Source: Mojavia pulchra JT2-VF2 (GTDB taxonomy: Bacteria > Cyanobacteriota > Cyanobacteriia > Cyanobacteriales > Nostocaceae). Taken from it: DNA of 42,634 bases. The notes below the pieces were generated by a model, which saw nothing but the letters and a program-made list of their open reading frames with translations, was not told the DNA's origin and did no database searches. Made by a program: the position numbers and the translations under genes. The stretch lies in contig JAHHHN010000038.1 in the NCBI GenBank assembly GCA_019359325.1, forward strand, positions 1 to 42,634. Direction: 5' to 3'. Below, one piece after another: positions 31,490-39,838 of this stretch (the first letter of the stretch is position 1; each line of letters begins with the position of its first letter).

Positions 31490-33202
31490 TCATGGTGAAG
31501 CAGGGGTTGGTTGTGGTGATGGTGGTGGTACGGTTGGCTGGGGTACAGTTGGCTGGGGATTTAAACCATCCAAAGCTTGATTTAATTGCTCTGTTGTCAA
31601 CGACTGTAAGAAACTGAGATTGAGGGGAGCTTGACTGATGTATTGGGCATAGGATGGCTGCAAATAAGAGCGGTATTCAGGACGGTTTAAAAGATGGGTT
31701 TGCAAGAAAGCCAGACTCAAGGCTTTGATGTAAGAATAAGCAGGCGCACGGTTCGGCCCTAGTAAAGCTTCTGGCACAGGTAAGACATTATTCTCAGCAG
31801 TGGGTTCAGCGATCGCACTGAAGTGAGTAGCATTTTCGATTAAGGCTAAGTATTTATTGGGGTTGGTAAGCCAAGTGAAGGGGTAGATCTGCTCAGGGAC
31901 TGGTGGAGCAAAAATATCTTGACTACCTGCCATTAGCATTGCCGGAATTTGAATTTGGCTCACCCCAGCTTGACCAAATACGGAACTATCAATAGGATTA
32001 ATCGCAATCACAGCCTTAATGCGATCGTCTTGGAGCGAATAATTTGTTGGCGGTAACTCAGCTGCACGACACTGCAAAAGGGTCGACACATTCAAGGATC
32101 TATTGGGAAAACAATCTTCACGGAGTTGTTCAAAGTTAATTTTACCTCCAGCCAAAGCCAAGGCTGTATAGCCTCCGAATGAATGACCGATCGCTCCGAC
32201 TTGCTGGAAATTTAGTTTACCTTGGAGGCTGGGATCGGACTTTTCCAACCGCTGGAGTGCATCAAGTACATATTTGACATCCAATGGTCGGTTAATAAAT
32301 TCTTGTGCTTCTGGCGGCCCAGCCAAGCCCGAAAAGTATAGCTGAAAGCGTTCGGCATTACTACCAGGGTGTTCTAGCACAGCAACTGCGAAACCGTGGG
32401 ATGCTAAATGTTGAGCTAGATAGACAAAGGCATAGCGGTCTGAAGCGAGTCCATGAGAAATCACAACTAGAGGAAAGGGAGGAGTGGGGGCATTTGCTGT
32501 GGTTTGAGGTGATGCTTCAGGTACATAAACATCCACTGGTAAACTGCGATTACGAGAATCGTCGTTGAGTTTTAGGCTGGTTATTTGCCAACGAAATTTT
32601 CCAGGCGATCGCAAATCTGGCTGTTGGGAAAAGTTAACGGTTGCATTGGCAGTTTGGGCGAGTGTCTGTTGTTGGATGAAAGCTACTATTTGATCCCTGG
32701 CTGCGAGTAACTCTGACAAGCTATTAACTATCTGTAGTCCCTCGGAAAAATTCAATCTTAAACTTGTGCTGGGGAACCTACGCAACACGTTCACAACTGT
32801 TAAGCCTTCCGGATCAGCAGCAGATAAAATCAAAGCAGCACGTATGGCATAGAAGCCGTTCTGTCGAGAGTCGGTGAGCACCAATTCTCCTAGACGTTGC
32901 ACCACCGCTTCGCCTATAGGTGAGTAGGTAAACTGAGAAACCAAAGTAGGAGTCAAATTAAAACGCTGCTGCAACAGTTCCCGCAATTGAGCGAGTTGTT
33001 CGGGAGTAACACGTCTGGCATAAAATGCCAACTCACTGTTAATTTTGCCTTCTTTGGCAAAAATTTCTAGGGAATCAGCGGATAAAGAAAATTCTCCAAA
33101 GGGAGGGTAAAAAAAACTGATGCGCTCAGCCCCTAGTCCAGGCGTTGCAGTCACAATTGTAGATAGCAGCCCTAAACTTAGGTATTTCAGAAACTTTTTC
33201 AT
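31490..33202 (-). CDS. Secreted DUF1400 alpha/beta hydrolase
   Basis: The protein has 570 residues. A signal peptide (MKKFLKYLSLGLLSTIVTAT, cleaved near GLGAE) leads to a DUF1400 domain (about 25-150), then an alpha/beta-hydrolase domain. The hydrolase has VVISHGLASDRYAF (oxyanion region), GHSFGGYTAL (nucleophile Ser), GSQDIFAPP (acid) and NATHFSAI (His), so the triad is complete. The family resembles platelet-activating-factor acetylhydrolase and dienelactone hydrolase. The tail is Pro-rich (PQPTVPQPTVPP) and ends just where repeat DNA starts. A TTG at 33235 extends the frame, but the ATG at 33202 gives a proper signal peptide. Confidence 0.85.
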   Translation of the reverse strand: MKKFLKYLSLGLLSTIVTATPGLGAERISFFYPPFGEFSLSADSLEIFAKEGKINSELAFYARRVTPEQLAQLRELLQQRFNLTPTLVSQFTYSPIGEAVVQRLGELVLTDSRQNGFYAIRAALILSAADPEGLTVVNVLRRFPSTSLRLNFSEGLQIVNSLSELLAARDQIVAFIQQQTLAQTANATVNFSQQPDLRSPGKFRWQITSLKLNDDSRNRSLPVDVYVPEASPQTTANAPTPPFPLVVISHGLASDRYAFVYLAQHLASHGFAVAVLEHPGSNAERFQLYFSGLAGPPEAQEFINRPLDVKYVLDALQRLEKSDPSLQGKLNFQQVGAIGHSFGGYTALALAGGKINFEQLREDCFPNRSLNVSTLLQCRAAELPPTNYSLQDDRIKAVIAINPIDSSVFGQAGVSQIQIPAMLMAGSQDIFAPPVPEQIYPFTWLTNPNKYLALIENATHFSAIAEPTAENNVLPVPEALLGPNRAPAYSYIKALSLAFLQTHLLNRPEYRSYLQPSYAQYISQAPLNLSFLQSLTTEQLNQALDGLNPQPTVPQPTVPPPSPQPTPASP

Positions 33203-33628
33203 CAGAAAAACCCGCTGTCTAACCCGTCCACACAAGTTTGGCCGGTGAGAAAAGCGGGGCGGGATCTATGCCGCTTTCCTGTTTACTTACTTTACATATA
33301 TCAAATAGGTTAGTAACCCTGCGCGAAATTTAAAATAAAGTGGTGCGATCGCACCAGGGGCAGTGCAAAGGCGATCGCAGCAAGTATTGTGCCTATAAGG
33401 TATAGAAAAAATAAATACCTTAACGCCCAATACAATTTAGTTAAGGCTTGATCCCCCTAAGGTTTATTAACATTACTAACTGAACTGTATTACGTTAAAA
33501 CTATCAACTCATAATTTGTATTCTTCTATTTACGCAATCCTGTAGCCAAAGAATGTGTAACAATAGCAAACTTTTAGCCGAAAGCTCTCAGTAGCGTCAT
33601 AATTAATATAGATATCAAATTCTTTCTT
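33203..33628. other. Gap upstream of the DUF1400 hydrolase
   Basis: No gene is seen. AAAGCGG (33251-33257) and CCGCTTT (33271-33277) could form a hairpin in the hydrolase leader. HIP1 sites occur at about 33345 and 33370. The remainder is AT-rich and featureless. Confidence 0.4.
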
Positions 33629-33820
33629 ATGTCTTCAATTTCCTGTCCCTGTTGTGTCGTTGTCTTCAATCGTCAACAGGAACAAAACATTAACCACCAA
33701 AAGCACTGCCAAGATGCCCCAGAGCCAAATAAAAAAAGTGTAGTAAAATGTACTGTGGTTGAAAATGGTCGAGTTGTGGTTAAACCATTACAACCATTGC
33801 CTAGTGAAGCTGTTGATTAA
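33629..33820 (+). CDS. Possible small Cys/His protein
   Basis: The 63 residues begin MSSISCPCCVVVF and contain NHQKHCQD, so Cys6, Cys8 and Cys9 with His/Cys further on could bind zinc. The C-terminal half is basic with VVENGRVVVKPLQPL. No ribosome-binding site precedes the ATG and no homologue is recalled, so the gene is uncertain. It converges on the K+ channel gene 11 bases away. Confidence 0.4.
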   Translation: MSSISCPCCVVVFNRQQEQNINHQKHCQDAPEPNKKSVVKCTVVENGRVVVKPLQPLPSEAVD

Positions 33821-33831
33821 GTTGTAGGCAA

Positions 33832-34755
33832 TTAACTTATTTCATCTAAAGATAAGACATCGTGAAAATGCTGGTAATCAATGTAGCGATGTCCATCCGC
33901 AGTACGGTGTATGATGTCAACAAATCGATAGTTCCATAGAATATTAGCAGCACTGTAAGTATGACGTGCATGGACAACCTGTGCAACTGTTTCATCAATC
34001 CCGCTCAAGGAAATCACAAGCGTAGTATTTGTCTGCATCAGTGATTCCGCTGTCATTCCATAGAGAGGACTAAACTCATCAATGGTATGCAAGGCTACCC
34101 AAGTTAAAGTGAAACTGGGCGACTGATTTCGCATCAACTTGAGATCGTATATCCGACGTATGTGCTGCCCCTCTAAGGTTACTTCATCCCGCATTAAGTA
34201 CACCCGCATCTGCGCTTCCAGAATCAGGTTGCGGCGCTGGTTAGCAGTACGAAACATGAGAGTTGGCATTCCCTCATACGGTGTAATCACAGCAACACGA
34301 CTAAAAATTACACGCGCAGTCGGACGAGAGAACCGGGCAAACGCTAACCCTGTCATCACAGCAATTCCCATCAGACCTGCCATCGCTTCAATAGTGACAA
34401 TGATATTAGCGTAAGTTGTTTTAGGATACATCGCACCGTAGCCGATGGATGCCAGCGTTTGCACACTAAAAAAGAAGACGTCTGAAAAAGAGCCAGGTCG
34501 GGCATTTGCAACGCAGTCTCCTCCTGCCAAATAAGCGAAGGCAAACAAGGCGTTAATAGCCAGATAAAAGACAGCAATTAGCAGTAAAAAGCCATGCCAG
34601 GGAATTGTTAACAGAAGATGGTAAGGATCACGCCAGTAGGAATGCCAAGCACCCAAACCTTCAATATGGAACTGTCCATCCTGGATTTTGATATGAATCC
34701 GCGCAAGCCAATGCTGCTGTTTCTTTTTAGATAGTTCCTTGAGTCGAAATTTCAT
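33832..34755 (-). CDS. Inward-rectifier potassium channel, KirBac type
   Basis: The protein has 307 residues. WHSYWRDPYHLLLTIPW (37-53) is the slide helix. Transmembrane helix 1 lies at about 53-76. The pore helix and filter are TLASIGYGAMYP with IGYG at 104-107. Helix 2 is at about 115-140, ending ARFSRP. The C-terminal 165 residues are the immunoglobulin-like cytoplasmic Kir domain (MFRTANQRRNLILEAQMRVY). The order and length fit KirBac channels. The frame opens at a TTG at 34842, only 11 bases from the divergent MFS gene; the ATG at 34755 leaves room for promoters and is preferred. Confidence 0.9.
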   Translation of the reverse strand: MKFRLKELSKKKQQHWLARIHIKIQDGQFHIEGLGAWHSYWRDPYHLLLTIPWHGFLLLIAVFYLAINALFAFAYLAGGDCVANARPGSFSDVFFFSVQTLASIGYGAMYPKTTYANIIVTIEAMAGLMGIAVMTGLAFARFSRPTARVIFSRVAVITPYEGMPTLMFRTANQRRNLILEAQMRVYLMRDEVTLEGQHIRRIYDLKLMRNQSPSFTLTWVALHTIDEFSPLYGMTAESLMQTNTTLVISLSGIDETVAQVVHARHTYSAANILWNYRFVDIIHRTADGHRYIDYQHFHDVLSLDEIS

Positions 34756-34853
34756 TGGGAGTAGCCAAAAGAACTGCTGTTCGATAATATGACTAGGTTT
34801 GAAGGTTGCTGCCGGAACTGCAAAGGTAGCGACAAGTAACAACCGAGTCTCTT

Positions 34854-36050
34854 ATGAATCGACATTTCTGGATTACTGCTTTAATTGCTTTTATTAATTC
34901 CCTTAGTTTTACGATTTTAATTCCTATTATCTATCTTTATGGCAAACAATTTGGACTGAATGATTTCCAGACGAGTTTATTATTTTCGATTTACTCTATA
35001 TCTCAGTTTTTCGCAACTCCAGTCATCGGTAAACTCTCCGATCGCTTCGGTAGAAAGCCTTTACTGATTATAAGTTTAGCTGGGACTGTCACCGCTAACT
35101 TAATTGCTGGAACAGCAACAACAGCAATTGTTCTCTTTTTCGCGCGGCTTCTGGATGGCATTACTGGAGGCAATGCTTCTGTTGCTCAGGCGATTATTTC
35201 AGATATCACGACTCCAGAAAATCGTGCTAAGGGTTTTGGCTTTTATGGTGCAGCATTAGGGTTAGGTTTTGTATTAGGGCCAGCCATAAGTTTATTCGCA
35301 CAGCAGATTTCCTTGGGTGCTGCTTTTTTAGTTTCGGGTGCGGTAGCCTTCTTCGCCCTCTTAATTACAATTTTTTTATTACCAGAAACTATCAAAAATC
35401 GGGCTAATAAAGCACATAACATTTTTGATATAGGTTTAGGGAATTTAATTAAAGGTCTGGCTATTCCTAAAATAGGAATTCTTCTAATTATCAATTTTTT
35501 TATTGGAACGACTTTTACTATATTTACCTATGCCTTTCAACCATACTTTCTGAATGTGTTGGGGCAAAATAGCCAAACTTTGACACTGATGTTTCTATTA
35601 TTTGGGGTACTAGGCGTCATTATGCAGACTTGGGGAGTCTCAATTCTCAGCCGAAAATTTAATTTAGTTAAAATACTATTTTTAGCATTATTTATCCGCA
35701 GTTTATCATTCGTATTAATGCCCATTTGGCCAAGTATTGTTTATTTTGTGGTAGTCAGCATTCTTTTTTCACTGTTTAACTCTCTAGTTCAGCCGATGAT
35801 CAATGCGCTAATTTCTCTTAATGCTGAAGTTCAAGACCAAGGGACTGCAATGGGGCTTAATGCATCTTATTTAAGCATTGCCAATGGTATTGGCCCTATA
35901 ATTGCAGCAATGCTAATTAATCAATCGCATCCTATAACTTATGGCTATCCTTTATATTTAGCTGGAGCGCTGACGTTTTTAGTTTTATTTTTGGCAATAA
36001 TTACTCGAACGAGATATACGCCAACAGTTATACAAATTACTAATTCGTAA
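34854..36050 (+). CDS. MFS transporter, drug:H+ antiporter (TetA-like)
   Basis: This 398-residue protein has 12 predicted helices. Motif A is GKLSDRFGRKP at about 59-69, between helices 2 and 3. The D1-type motif lies in FARLLDGITGGNASVAQAII, and motif C in FGFYGAALGLGFVLGPAI (the antiporter signature). This places it in the DHA1 exporter group. The substrate is not predictable. No clear Shine-Dalgarno is seen. It is divergent from the K+ channel and ends at a bidirectional hairpin. Confidence 0.85.
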   Translation: MNRHFWITALIAFINSLSFTILIPIIYLYGKQFGLNDFQTSLLFSIYSISQFFATPVIGKLSDRFGRKPLLIISLAGTVTANLIAGTATTAIVLFFARLLDGITGGNASVAQAIISDITTPENRAKGFGFYGAALGLGFVLGPAISLFAQQISLGAAFLVSGAVAFFALLITIFLLPETIKNRANKAHNIFDIGLGNLIKGLAIPKIGILLIINFFIGTTFTIFTYAFQPYFLNVLGQNSQTLTLMFLLFGVLGVIMQTWGVSILSRKFNLVKILFLALFIRSLSFVLMPIWPSIVYFVVVSILFSLFNSLVQPMINALISLNAEVQDQGTAMGLNASYLSIANGIGPIIAAMLINQSHPITYGYPLYLAGALTFLVLFLAIITRTRYTPTVIQITNS

Positions 36051-36130
36051 TTTAAAAAGTCAAATTTTATAATAGACTTTAGAAAAAGTTTATATTTATA
36101 ACCTAATTTTATTTTAAAAATTACTATAAA

Positions 36131-36157
36131 AGTAGGGTAAGCAATGCCTACCCTACT
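36131..36157. terminator. Bidirectional hairpin between MFS and PRC genes
   Basis: AGTAGGGTA (36131-36139) and TACCCTACT (36149-36157) form a nine-base stem with a nine-base loop between convergent genes. The flanks are AT-rich, but the U tract is imperfect on both strands. Confidence 0.6.
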
Positions 36158-36178
36158 ACTAATTAATTTGATAAAATT

Positions 36179-37051
36179 TCATTTTTCTGAATTTGGTCTT
36201 TTGTCTAGAGAACAACGGTCAAACCATTCTTGGTATTTTTGTTGTTGTTCTTCATTTTCCACAACAATTGACACTCGTACCTGCTTACATCCATGATTTC
36301 GCTCTAGGGCGATCGCATTCAAAACTAGACTAGCAATTTTAGGAGAGCTAAAAGATCCACTGACAGTTGAACCGTTGTCAAAAGTTGTAACTTCAGGTAT
36401 CTCTCCTTCACTTAACACAATACCAGAAATTTCCCCTTGTCCTAAATCAATTTCTGCTAGTTGCTTGTGTTCTGGACTAACTTGCTCCACAATCAGTTTC
36501 TCACGTCGGACGGGAACTTGTACCATCCGGGTTTCGATTTCTTTGCGAACAATCACATCACCAACTTTACGTTGGCTACTATTAATGATTAATCTTTCTT
36601 CCAGTAACCTAACAATACTTTCTTCTTCAACCTCTGGCAAATTTGCAGTTGCTAGGTCGCCATTTATATTTTGACCATTAGCGATTTGTCCGTCTGGTCT
36701 ATTTGCTTCTAAATTTTCATGCATATTCTCTATTTCTGATTTTTCTATATCTATGAAAATAGATTTAGTAGGGTTGTCAATTTTTTGTATTCTTTGGCTC
36801 CGCAAGAGAAATGAGCCATACCTATCTTCAAGCTTTCTATTTTTTTGATTTTTTTGTTTAGATATAACTAAGTTTAACCGATGGTTAGCATCCAAAACTA
36901 AATCTTGGACTTCGCCTAACAGTTGACCTTGCCTATCTATCACAGAAAACTTTCTCACTTTGCTGCCTAAATTATCCAGCAAAGTACTAATGCGTTTATT
37001 AATGTTTACTTTGGTTGCTTGTTCACAGTTTAGTGCAACGTGTCCATTCAT
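36179..37051 (-). CDS. PRC-barrel / DUF2382 protein, divergent paralogue
   Basis: The protein has 290 residues. The PRC-barrel-like N-terminus (about 30-95) has FSVIDRQGQLLGEVQDLVLD. The DUF2382 core at about 147-195 has RLLEERLIINSSQRKVGDVI and VPVRREKLIVEQ. A further C-terminal 90 residues (VSIVVENEEQQQKYQEWF) are not in the two upstream paralogues. It is soluble. DUF2382/YsnF-like proteins are stress-associated with unknown biochemistry. It is the most diverged of three copies on this strand. Confidence 0.8.
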   Translation of the reverse strand: MNGHVALNCEQATKVNINKRISTLLDNLGSKVRKFSVIDRQGQLLGEVQDLVLDANHRLNLVISKQKNQKNRKLEDRYGSFLLRSQRIQKIDNPTKSIFIDIEKSEIENMHENLEANRPDGQIANGQNINGDLATANLPEVEEESIVRLLEERLIINSSQRKVGDVIVRKEIETRMVQVPVRREKLIVEQVSPEHKQLAEIDLGQGEISGIVLSEGEIPEVTTFDNGSTVSGSFSSPKIASLVLNAIALERNHGCKQVRVSIVVENEEQQQKYQEWFDRCSLDKRPNSEK

Positions 37052-37276
37052 AACGCAAATTTCTTAACTGCTTTTTGACAAGTCAACTATTCTACAGCAT
37101 TTCTAATTTAAGATAGGAACAAGTTTTAGATTGAAAAGCTTGTTCACTAGTTTAATGAGACTGCTGTATTGATGATTTTTAGTGATTCGCAATACAGGCA
37201 AAGCTAGAAAATAGCTCTACCTGTGATATATTTAATTAGCTATTAGTTATGAACTAATAACTAATAGCCATGTTGA
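37052..37276. repeat. Gap with inverted TTAGTTA-type repeat
   Basis: CTATTAGTTA (37241-37250) and TAACTAATAG (37259-37268) are perfect arms with an eight-base loop, eight bases past the stop of the middle PRC gene. This may act as its terminator and is the same repeat type seen at 12659-12745. Confidence 0.55.
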
Positions 37277-38197
37277 TTAACGTTCCTCAATTGGAAGACC
37301 TGAAGCATCTATATCTAACTCTTCACGACGCACAGTAGCTTGAGCTTCAGCTGTTTCTTGTTCCACAACTTTTGTGACTCTGACTTCTTCGCGCAACACT
37401 GCTTCTTTGCGGATGTCAGGAGTTTCTTCATAAATTTCCACACGCGCAACTTCGCCTTCACGGAAATTAGCTTCGCCACTAGAAACAGCTTGACCAGCAT
37501 CGGTTGGCGTTACACGTTCAATAACGACTCGTTCTCTTTCTACTGGTACTGCTACTCTTGCGGTGTCAGTTTCTACGTGCTTACCAATTGCTACTTCGCC
37601 AGTTTTTTGGCGCTTTTTATTTGCAATTAGCCTTTCTTCATACAATCTCAGGGTTTGATGATCTTGCTCATTTGTCCCAAACAAATCAGGTTCGCGCTCG
37701 TAATTATAGGTATCACGCTCGTAAGTGGGGTAACTTGGCGTAGTTGCTGGCTGGTAGCCTGTATCAATTGGTGCTGAAGCTTCTAGAGGTGTTGGTGTTT
37801 CTAGCGCTGTTGATGTTTCTACAGGTCGGGTGTACTCCCCAGGACGGCGATAAACTCCACGCACCCGCTCTTCATAGTCGTAATCAAGCGCTAACCCTTC
37901 ATCAAATTCAGGTAATTGTTCTGCTTGCTCCCTAGTCATGCCAATGGCATAGACACGATCAACATTATAATCAACACGAGAACGCCCAACGGGTAATAAT
38001 ACTTTTTTACCAAAAATCCAGAAGCCTAAGTCAACGATTAGATAACGGAAACGTCCTTCATCATCTACTAGAACATCGCTGACATTGCCAATCTTGTCAT
38101 CACTTCCTTCTGCGTAGACACCAAGCCCCTTCAGGTCATTACCTTGAAAACTATCCCGATAGTTAGGATCAAAATCTTCTAATTTGTAAAGAGCCAT
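37277..38197 (-). CDS. PRC-barrel / DUF2382 stress protein
   Basis: The protein has 306 residues. The PRC-barrel domain at about 20-115 has IGNVSDVLVDDEGRFRYLIV and KVLLPVGRSRVDY. A Thr/Pro/Tyr-rich linker follows (about 118-172). The DUF2382 domain at about 178-306 has RLYEERLIANKKRQKTGEVA, GKHVETDTARVAVPVERERV and LREEVRVTKVVEQE. It is a tandem paralogue of the next gene upstream, with the shared opening LYKLEDF. GAGG lies about 9-12 bases before the ATG. Confidence 0.88.
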   Translation of the reverse strand: MALYKLEDFDPNYRDSFQGNDLKGLGVYAEGSDDKIGNVSDVLVDDEGRFRYLIVDLGFWIFGKKVLLPVGRSRVDYNVDRVYAIGMTREQAEQLPEFDEGLALDYDYEERVRGVYRRPGEYTRPVETSTALETPTPLEASAPIDTGYQPATTPSYPTYERDTYNYEREPDLFGTNEQDHQTLRLYEERLIANKKRQKTGEVAIGKHVETDTARVAVPVERERVVIERVTPTDAGQAVSSGEANFREGEVARVEIYEETPDIRKEAVLREEVRVTKVVEQETAEAQATVRREELDIDASGLPIEER

Positions 38198-38588
38198 TAT
38201 GTGTTTACCTCAATTTTTTCTTTCTATTTGCTAATAACTAACCTAGAAGATATAATGATTATTTTTCATCTTTCTAATGGCTGAATTAGCTAATGAAATT
38301 TTTATCATAGTAAATGTAAATTTTAATAAATCTTAGTTTTTGCAAAATTAAAAGTTGATTATTTAATTAATCATAGTTTCACTTAACTATTGTAGTTTTT
38401 TTTTAAATTGTCTATATTGCAGGCAGAAACATAAATTATCTGTCTGCAATATCTGTGGTTGTATTTAAACTGATATACAGTGCATTAACCTAACTTTGAA
38501 CTTTCTTCCTAACCTGGAAAAGGACAAATTGCTAGATTCTTTGAAGACAATGCTCTAGGCAGATTTATTTATTGGCAATTTAGTTAAA
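38198..38588. other. AT-rich gap between DUF2382 paralogues
   Basis: No gene, hairpin or repeat of note was found. It presumably carries the promoter of the middle PRC gene. Confidence 0.4.
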
Positions 38589-39431
38589 TTAAATGCCTTC
38601 TTGTCTATTTGCATTAGTTTCATTCACATCTAAGTTACCTGAAGTATCAATATCTAACTCTTCACGACGAATTGTTTCTTGTGCTTCAACAGTACTTTGA
38701 TCAACTACTTTTGTGACTCGCACTTCTTCACGTACAAAAGTTTCCTTCCGAATTTCAGGAGTTTCTTCATACACTTCTATGCGTGCTACTTCCCCTTCTT
38801 GGAACTGTAAATCTTGGGAACCTACTACAGTTTCTGTTGTAGTGGGAGTCACTCGCTCAATCACAACACGCTCTTTTTGAATAGGTACTGCAATTTGTGC
38901 AGTTTCAGTTTCGATGTGCTTACCAACTGTTACTTCTCCCGCTTTCACACGGCTCTTACCAGCAATCAATCGTTCTTCATACAGTTTGAAAGTTTGATTG
39001 TTTTGCTCATTCAATTGGTATAAATTAGGTTCTTGTTGGTAATTATATGTCTCCCTATCGTAAGTTACATTACTATTTGGCGAACGATAGATATTACGCA
39101 CATTCTCTTCATAATCCTCATCAACGATTCTACTTTCTTGATATTCGGGTAAACTTTCTACTTGCTGTTTACTCAATCCATCAACGTAAACTCGTTTTTC
39201 TTGGTAATTAATATGAGCTAGACCGATTGGTAGTAATATTTTTTTACTACTAGAATCTAAGCTTGAGTCAATAACTAAATACCGAAAACGGCCTTCTTGG
39301 TCAACTAAAGCATCAGCAACTGAGCCAACTCTCACTCCTCCTTGGGTATATAGATCCAAGGATTTAACGTCATCACCACCAAACACTTCGCGGTAGTTGG
39401 GTTCAAAATCTTCGAGTTTGTAGAGAGGCAT
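38589..39431 (-). CDS. PRC-barrel / DUF2382 stress protein, tandem paralogue
   Basis: The protein has 280 residues with the same plan as its neighbour. PRC-barrel: VGSVADALVDQEGRFRYLVI and KILLPIGLAHINY. Short linker: YDRETYNYQQEPNLYQ. DUF2382: KLYEERLIAGKSRVKAGEVT, GKHIETETAQIAVPIQKERV and VREEVRVTKVVDQ. It lacks most of the Thr/Pro linker of its neighbour. The similarity in both domains points to a tandem duplication. Confidence 0.88.
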   Translation of the reverse strand: MPLYKLEDFEPNYREVFGGDDVKSLDLYTQGGVRVGSVADALVDQEGRFRYLVIDSSLDSSSKKILLPIGLAHINYQEKRVYVDGLSKQQVESLPEYQESRIVDEDYEENVRNIYRSPNSNVTYDRETYNYQQEPNLYQLNEQNNQTFKLYEERLIAGKSRVKAGEVTVGKHIETETAQIAVPIQKERVVIERVTPTTTETVVGSQDLQFQEGEVARIEVYEETPEIRKETFVREEVRVTKVVDQSTVEAQETIRREELDIDTSGNLDVNETNANRQEGI

Positions 39432-39838
39432 AAGCTATTCCAAAGTTCTTTAAAATATCTATCCAGCTTAAAAAATTTTTAATTTATTTTCATCCTGCTG
39501 GCGACTGAATTCACTTAATATAATTGTTGCGTGAGCAATCATACTTAAGCATTGAAGCTTGAATAGCTATGAGCTATGAGCCTACCAATTTGTATATAAC
39601 TTAAGCTATATATCACGATATTTAATTTAATAAAATTATTACTTAAGTATGAATTTTGCTATCTTGTGGCTATTCGCCTGATGGATTTTTAAGCTATCAT
39701 CTAAATTTAAAATTGGTTAATTGCAAAATATAGCCAATCATCTCAAGTTGCTCGCAGTAGACACTTCACCACTTAGCAATTTTGTTGTATTAAGAAGTAC
39801 TAAAGTGCTTACTACGAGATATTTTTATTATCTGGGGA
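39432..39838. other. AT-rich gap
   Basis: No gene or clear RNA was recognised. It is low in GC with only short, imperfect dyads. Confidence 0.35.
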